The notes under the pieces: generated by a model
Seen by the model: the letters and a program-made list of their open reading frames with translations, nothing else
What the model was told of the DNA's origin: nothing
The model's database searches: none
Source of the DNA: Thermopetrobacter sp.
Lineage (GTDB): Bacteria > Pseudomonadota > Alphaproteobacteria > Rhizobiales > Aestuariivirgaceae
Length of the DNA stretch: 9,745 nt
Assembly: GCA_011374735.1 (NCBI GenBank)
Contig: DRPD01000159.1
Location: 1 to 9,745 of the forward strand
Direction of reading: 5' to 3'
In this document: positions 6,786 through 9,745 of the stretch, in pieces
Layout: every line of letters begins with the position of its first letter
Numbering within the stretch: the first letter of the stretch is position 1
Position numbers and translations under genes: made by a program

Positions 6786-8132
6786 AGGAACGTGTCGACC
6801 ATGATGGGGCTGAAAGACGCCCGGCACCTGGCCACGCGGGCCGGCATCGGAGCGCCACTCGAACTGGTGCGGCATCTGGCCGGATCGTCGCGCGCGGAAG
6901 CGGTGGATTTCCTGCTGGCGCAGCGGCCTGTGCCGCCGGCGCCGCCGCTGTTGGGCGAGCCGGCGGCGGTATTCATGCGCCGCCGTCAGTGGCGCAAGAG
7001 CGGCCAACGCAATCTGGCGGCGCAGGATTACAAACGCGAACGCAACGTGCTGCAAGCCTGGGGGGCGGCGGCCTTGTTGCACGACCCGGCGGGGCTCAAT
7101 GAGCGCATGACGTGGTTCTGGCACAACCATTTCGTCACCTCGATCAAGAAAGTGCGCATCGCCCGCTTCATGTTCGATCATGACGCCATCGTGCGCCGCC
7201 ATGCGCTGGGCAACTTCGGCCGTCTGTTGCACGAAAGCGGCCTCAGCGCGGCGATGCTCATCTATCTGGACGGCCAGCGCAACAACAGGCGCCAGCCCAA
7301 CGAGAATTTCGCCCGCGAACTGATGGAGCTGTTCACCCTCGGCGAAGGCCACTACACGGAGCGCGACATCAAGGAGGTGGCGCGCGCCTTCACCGGCTGG
7401 CGGGTGCGCATGCGGCGCGGCGATGTGGTGTTTCGCCGCCGGCTGCATGATGCGGGGCGCAAGCGGGTGCTGGGTCATGAAGGGAACTTCGGCGCGGCGG
7501 ACATCTTCGCCATTCTGCTCAAGCAGCCGCGCACGGCGGAGCTGATCGCCGAGAAGATGTGGCGGGAGTTCATCAGCCTCGCCCCGCGGGACAAGACGGT
7601 CATCAGGAGCTGGGCGGCCGTATTCCGCGACAGCGGGTATGACATCGCCGCGCTGGTGCGCGCCGTGCTGATGAGCGATGCGTTCTGGGATGCGCGGCAC
7701 TCCGGCGCGCTCATCAAGTCGCCGGTCGATCTGCTGATCGGCACCCTGCGCACCCTTCAGCCGGAAGACGACGTGCCGCCGCGGCTGCTGGCGCGGGGGC
7801 TGAAACGGCTGGGTCAGGAACTCTACGCGCCGCCCAACGTCAAAGGCTGGCCGGGCGGCGGGGCATGGATCGACGACGCGCTGCTGTTGCGCCGCGAGGC
7901 GATCATCAACCGCCTGCTGCGCGGCATGGCGGCACCGCGCCAGCAGGCCAACCGCACGATGCGCGATGGAACCAGGCGGATGACGACGCCGCGCATCACC
8001 CTGCCCGCCCTGCCGCAAGCGCAATGGCACGACTGGCTGCTGGCCACCGCCCCGGTCATCGCCACGCGGCGGCGGCGCAAGCTGGCCGATCTGCGCGGGC
8101 TGTTGCGCGATCCGGCCTATCAGGTGAAGTGA
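6783..8132 (+). CDS. DUF1800 family protein, partner of the DUF1501 protein
   Basis: This is a member of the DUF1800 family (Pfam PF08811), whose biochemical role is not established. It has 449 residues from ATG 6783. Family landmarks are clear and in order: ERMTWFWHNHFVTS (107-120), YLDGQRN (161-167), PNENFARELMELFTLG (172-187), AFTGW (202-206), KSPVDLLIGTLR (312-323), LGQELYAPPNVKGWPGG (343-359), and the ending LLRDPAYQ. I see no signal peptide or membrane segment at the N-terminus, whereas the next gene's product has a Tat-type signal. The DUF1501 gene follows 10 bases after the stop with its own ribosome site, so the two form an operon. This pairing is widespread in bacteria. Family assignment is secure; function is unknown. 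The pair is likely cut off from rnr by terminator-like sequences upstream. Confidence 0.93.
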   Translation: MRNVSTMMGLKDARHLATRAGIGAPLELVRHLAGSSRAEAVDFLLAQRPVPPAPPLLGEPAAVFMRRRQWRKSGQRNLAAQDYKRERNVLQAWGAAALLHDPAGLNERMTWFWHNHFVTSIKKVRIARFMFDHDAIVRRHALGNFGRLLHESGLSAAMLIYLDGQRNNRRQPNENFARELMELFTLGEGHYTERDIKEVARAFTGWRVRMRRGDVVFRRRLHDAGRKRVLGHEGNFGAADIFAILLKQPRTAELIAEKMWREFISLAPRDKTVIRSWAAVFRDSGYDIAALVRAVLMSDAFWDARHSGALIKSPVDLLIGTLRTLQPEDDVPPRLLARGLKRLGQELYAPPNVKGWPGGGAWIDDALLLRREAIINRLLRGMAAPRQQANRTMRDGTRRMTTPRITLPALPQAQWHDWLLATAPVIATRRRRKLADLRGLLRDPAYQVK

Positions 8133-8142
8133 GGAGACGGCC

Positions 8143-9288
8143 ATGACACGACTTGACCGACGCCAACTGTTGCGGCTTCTGGCCAGCCTGCCGGCGCTGG
8201 GGCTGGCCCCGGCGCGGCCGCTGGCGGCGGGGCGCGAACGGCGCATTCTCGTATTGCTGGAGCTGAAGGGCGGCAATGACGGGCTGAACACCCTGATCCC
8301 GCACGGCGACCCGGCCTATTACGCCCTGCGCCCGAAGCTGTCCATTCCCGAAAGCAAGGTGCTGAAACTGGATGACGGATTCGGGCTGCATCCGGCGCTC
8401 GAACCCCTGCTGCCGGCCTGGCGGGGCGGGGAGATGGCATGGATCATGGGGCTGGGCTATCCGCACCCGAACCGCTCGCATTTCCGCTCCATCGAGATCT
8501 GGGAAACGGCCTCCGACCCGGAGGAATATCTCGACAAGGGCTGGCTGACCCGCGTGCTGCCGGCGCGGCACCGTCTGCAGGGCATCAGCATCGGCGGCGA
8601 CGCCGGGCCGCTGGGCGGCGGCCGGTTGAACGTGTTGCAGATGCAGGGCTTGCGGGAATTCCTGCGCATGAGCCGGCGCATCCAGGCGGTGGCGGCGCAT
8701 ACGGCCAACCCGGCGCTGGCCCATGTGCTGGCGGTGCGCAACCGCATTCAGGCCAACGCCCGGCAACTGGCCAGGAAGCTGTCCGACCCCCGCCTGCCCG
8801 ACGTGGCATTCCCGAAATCGCGCCTTGGCCGGCGGTTGCAGACGGTGGCGCGGGTGATCGCCAGCGGGCTGGACGTGCCGGTATTCAAAGTGGCGCATGG
8901 CAGCTTCGATACCCATGTCAAGCAACCGAACAGGCATCGCCAGCTGCTGCATCAGCTGGCGGTGGCGCTGGCGGCGTTCCGTGAAACCCTGCTGCGGCTG
9001 AACGTCTGGGACGAGGTGCTCGTGGTGACCTATTCGGAATTCGGGCGGCGGGCGGCGGAGAACGCTGGCGGCGGCACCGATCACGGCACGGCGGCGGCGC
9101 ATTTGGCCCTGGGCGGGCAAGTCAAAGGCGGTTTGCATGGCCGCCCCCCTTCCCTCGCCGCCTTGCAGGATGGCGACCTGGCGCATACCACCGATTTCCG
9201 CGCCCTGTATCACACCATCGCCAGCCAGTGGCTGCGGCGGCCAAGCCCCTGGACAGACCATCAGGCACTTGATTTTCTGCGGGCATGA
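8143..9288 (+). CDS. DUF1501 family protein, Tat-exported, alkaline-phosphatase-like fold
   Basis: This is a DUF1501 protein (Pfam PF07394), a family related to the sulfatase/alkaline phosphatase superfamily but with no proven substrate. It has 381 residues. The N-terminus LDRRQLLRLLASLPALGLA is a twin-arginine type signal (R6 R7) with a short hydrophobic stretch and a likely cut near PLAAG (26-30), so the mature protein would act in the cell envelope or outside. Landmarks that probably carry metal or active-site residues are LKGGNDGLNT (41-50), PNRSHFRSIEIWETA (109-123), GSFDTHVKQ (253-261), VTYSEFGRR (295-303) and GGTDHGTA (310-317). The ATG is preceded by GAGGAG 6 bases upstream and lies 10 bases after the DUF1800 stop. 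An intrinsic terminator follows directly. The protein is slightly short for the family but shows no break. Family assignment is firm; substrate is unknown. Confidence 0.93.
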   Translation: MTRLDRRQLLRLLASLPALGLAPARPLAAGRERRILVLLELKGGNDGLNTLIPHGDPAYYALRPKLSIPESKVLKLDDGFGLHPALEPLLPAWRGGEMAWIMGLGYPHPNRSHFRSIEIWETASDPEEYLDKGWLTRVLPARHRLQGISIGGDAGPLGGGRLNVLQMQGLREFLRMSRRIQAVAAHTANPALAHVLAVRNRIQANARQLARKLSDPRLPDVAFPKSRLGRRLQTVARVIASGLDVPVFKVAHGSFDTHVKQPNRHRQLLHQLAVALAAFRETLLRLNVWDEVLVVTYSEFGRRAAENAGGGTDHGTAAAHLALGGQVKGGLHGRPPSLAALQDGDLAHTTDFRALYHTIASQWLRRPSPWTDHQALDFLRA

Positions 9289-9291
9289 AAC

Positions 9292-9334
9292 GGCCCCGGG
9301 GCTTCTTTCAGCGCGTCCGGGGCCTGTCTTGTTT
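9292..9334 (+). terminator. Intrinsic terminator of the DUF1800-DUF1501 operon
   Basis: A perfect 8-bp stem (GGCCCCGG 9292-9299 / CCGGGGCC 9317-9324) begins 3 bases after the DUF1501 stop and is followed by the T-rich TGTCTTGTTT (9325-9334). A second small hairpin (TTCGGG 9333-9338 / CCCGAA 9345-9350, loop TGTTTT) lies just beyond. The 17-base loop is long, but position and composition fit operon termination. Confidence 0.65.
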
Positions 9335-9620
9335 CGGGTGTTTTCCCGAATGATCGATCGGGCTGATCCGATGTCGCGGTGAGACGTTGCGTCACCGCCC
9401 ATGATGCCTTTCATGATGGTTCGGATGTCGCCGCTCTTGCCGCTCACGCGGCCGGGGATGGCGCGGCTCGGAAGAGCGGCCCGGGACTGGTCGGCGGAGT
9501 CATCTTCGTAGCCTCCTTTCCGGGATTGCCATCACCTCCCGGCGATGACGGCATCAGGATGACTCCGGCGGCGCGGATGGTCAAGACAGGGGTGCTGACC
9601 TTTTATGTCGCTCACGGCAA
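9335..9620. other. Intergenic stretch with no convincing gene
   Basis: Nothing here reads as a known protein or RNA on either strand. It contains small palindromes (for example GATCGATC near 9352) and a long-range inverted repeat, GGAGTCATC (9496-9504) and GATGACTCC (9558-9566). On the minus strand a perfect AAGGAGG (9518-9512) lies 8 bases before ATG 9503-9501, but that frame stops after 19 Pro-rich codons at 9444. TTGACC on the minus strand (near 9580) could be a -35 box, with only a poor -10 box (CATCCT) 17 bases on. On the plus strand a 36-codon Met-rich frame (9401-9511) has no ribosome site. Confidence 0.5.
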
Positions 9621-9646
9621 GCAAATTGCGCATCCGCGCAATTTGC
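9621..9646. repeat. Perfect palindrome with 11-base arms
   Basis: GCAAATTGCGC (9621-9631), ATCC, GCGCAATTTGC (9636-9646) is a perfect inverted repeat. No T-run follows on either strand, so it is not a terminator. Its build (short arms, tiny spacer, TGCG/CGCA near the centre) recalls the second palindrome inside rnr. It opens a run of hairpins that ends at 9721. Confidence 0.7.
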
Positions 9647-9674
9647 GCCTCCGCGGGGGCGGCCTGACCGGCCG

Positions 9675-9690
9675 GGGCGCGGTCGCGCCC
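9675..9690. repeat. GC-rich palindrome between the two flanking palindromes
   Basis: GGGCGCG (9675-9681), GT, CGCGCCC (9684-9690) is a perfect 7-base-arm inverted repeat, with GGCC/GGCC (9661-9664 / 9670-9673) just before it. Together with the palindromes on either side it makes an almost continuous string of hairpins. In GC-rich DNA alone it would be weak evidence. Confidence 0.45.
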
Positions 9691-9694
9691 TATC

Positions 9695-9721
9695 GGTGCA
9701 AAGGCTGCAAGCCTTTGCACC
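9695..9721. repeat. Perfect palindrome with 12-base arms
   Basis: GGTGCAAAGGCT (9695-9706), GCA, AGCCTTTGCACC (9710-9721) is a perfect inverted repeat with a 3-base centre. There is no adjacent T-run. It has the same size and build as the palindrome at 4867-4892 in rnr but a different arm sequence, and shares GCAAA with the arm at 9621. Confidence 0.75.
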
Positions 9722-9745
9722 TCATATCCTTCGTGACGCTCCGTC

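Noticed and set aside
5339..6976. Long minus-strand open frame opposite rnr (545 codons)
   Set aside because: It is antisense to a well-conserved gene, is His/Arg/Gln-rich with no recognisable domain, and is the usual stop-poor mirror frame of GC-rich DNA. The same applies to the frames opposite topA (1576-2979, 3013-4161) and the DUF1800 gene (6729-8291).
8056..9447. Minus-strand open frame of 463 codons opposite the DUF1501 gene
   Set aside because: It begins in intergenic DNA but most of it is the mirror of the DUF1501 gene. The composition is typical of such mirrors, and the operon terminator lies inside it.
9401..9511. Plus-strand 36-codon Met-rich frame
   Set aside because: There is no ribosome site and no resemblance to a known small protein, and it overlaps an inverted repeat.
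9621..9721. CRISPR array, tRNA or attC site as explanation for the palindromes
   Set aside because: There is no regularly spaced identical repeat, no cloverleaf and no integron core sites. The arms differ in sequence between palindromes.

Overview
This is a GC-rich chromosomal segment from an alphaproteobacterium. ClpX, ClpP, TopA and RNase R all read as alphaproteobacterial housekeeping proteins: TopA has one four-cysteine zinc finger followed by three GR[YF]GPYV repeats, and topA is followed by rnr. The order and genus cannot be fixed from the sequence alone.

Layout. Positions 1-1403 (minus strand) hold clpP and the first 183 codons of clpX, the peptidase and unfoldase of the ClpXP protease. 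clpX has its own candidate promoter in the 247-base gap, and a perfect 12-base palindrome containing the CtrA-type word TTAACCAT lies further upstream. Positions 1404-1584 are a short divergent control region. Positions 1585-6649 (plus strand) hold topA (DNA topoisomerase I) and rnr (ribonuclease R), 136 bases apart. A terminator-like hairpin overlaps the rnr stop codon. Positions 6783-9288 (plus strand) hold a two-gene unit: a DUF1800 protein and a DUF1501 protein with a Tat-type signal peptide, 10 bases apart and closed by an intrinsic terminator. Positions 9335-9745 have no convincing gene. They hold a cluster of hairpins and, on the minus strand, a strong Shine-Dalgarno site in front of a tiny reading frame.

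The most notable signal is a palindromic element inside rnr (4797-4892). A 22-base-arm hairpin is followed directly by a perfect 12-base-arm inverted repeat. Together they span 96 bases, keep the frame and add about 33 residues of low-complexity sequence between the N-terminal RNA-binding part and the catalytic domain. This resembles an in-frame palindromic repeat insertion of the Rickettsia RPE type. Two further perfect palindromes with 11- and 12-base arms lie at 9621-9646 and 9695-9721, in a stretch that is also stop-free on the minus strand up to the window edge. The window may therefore carry two members of one or more dispersed palindromic repeat families.

Functionally, the left part is core protein quality control, DNA supercoiling and RNA decay. 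The right part is an exported or export-linked DUF1800/DUF1501 pair of unknown function.
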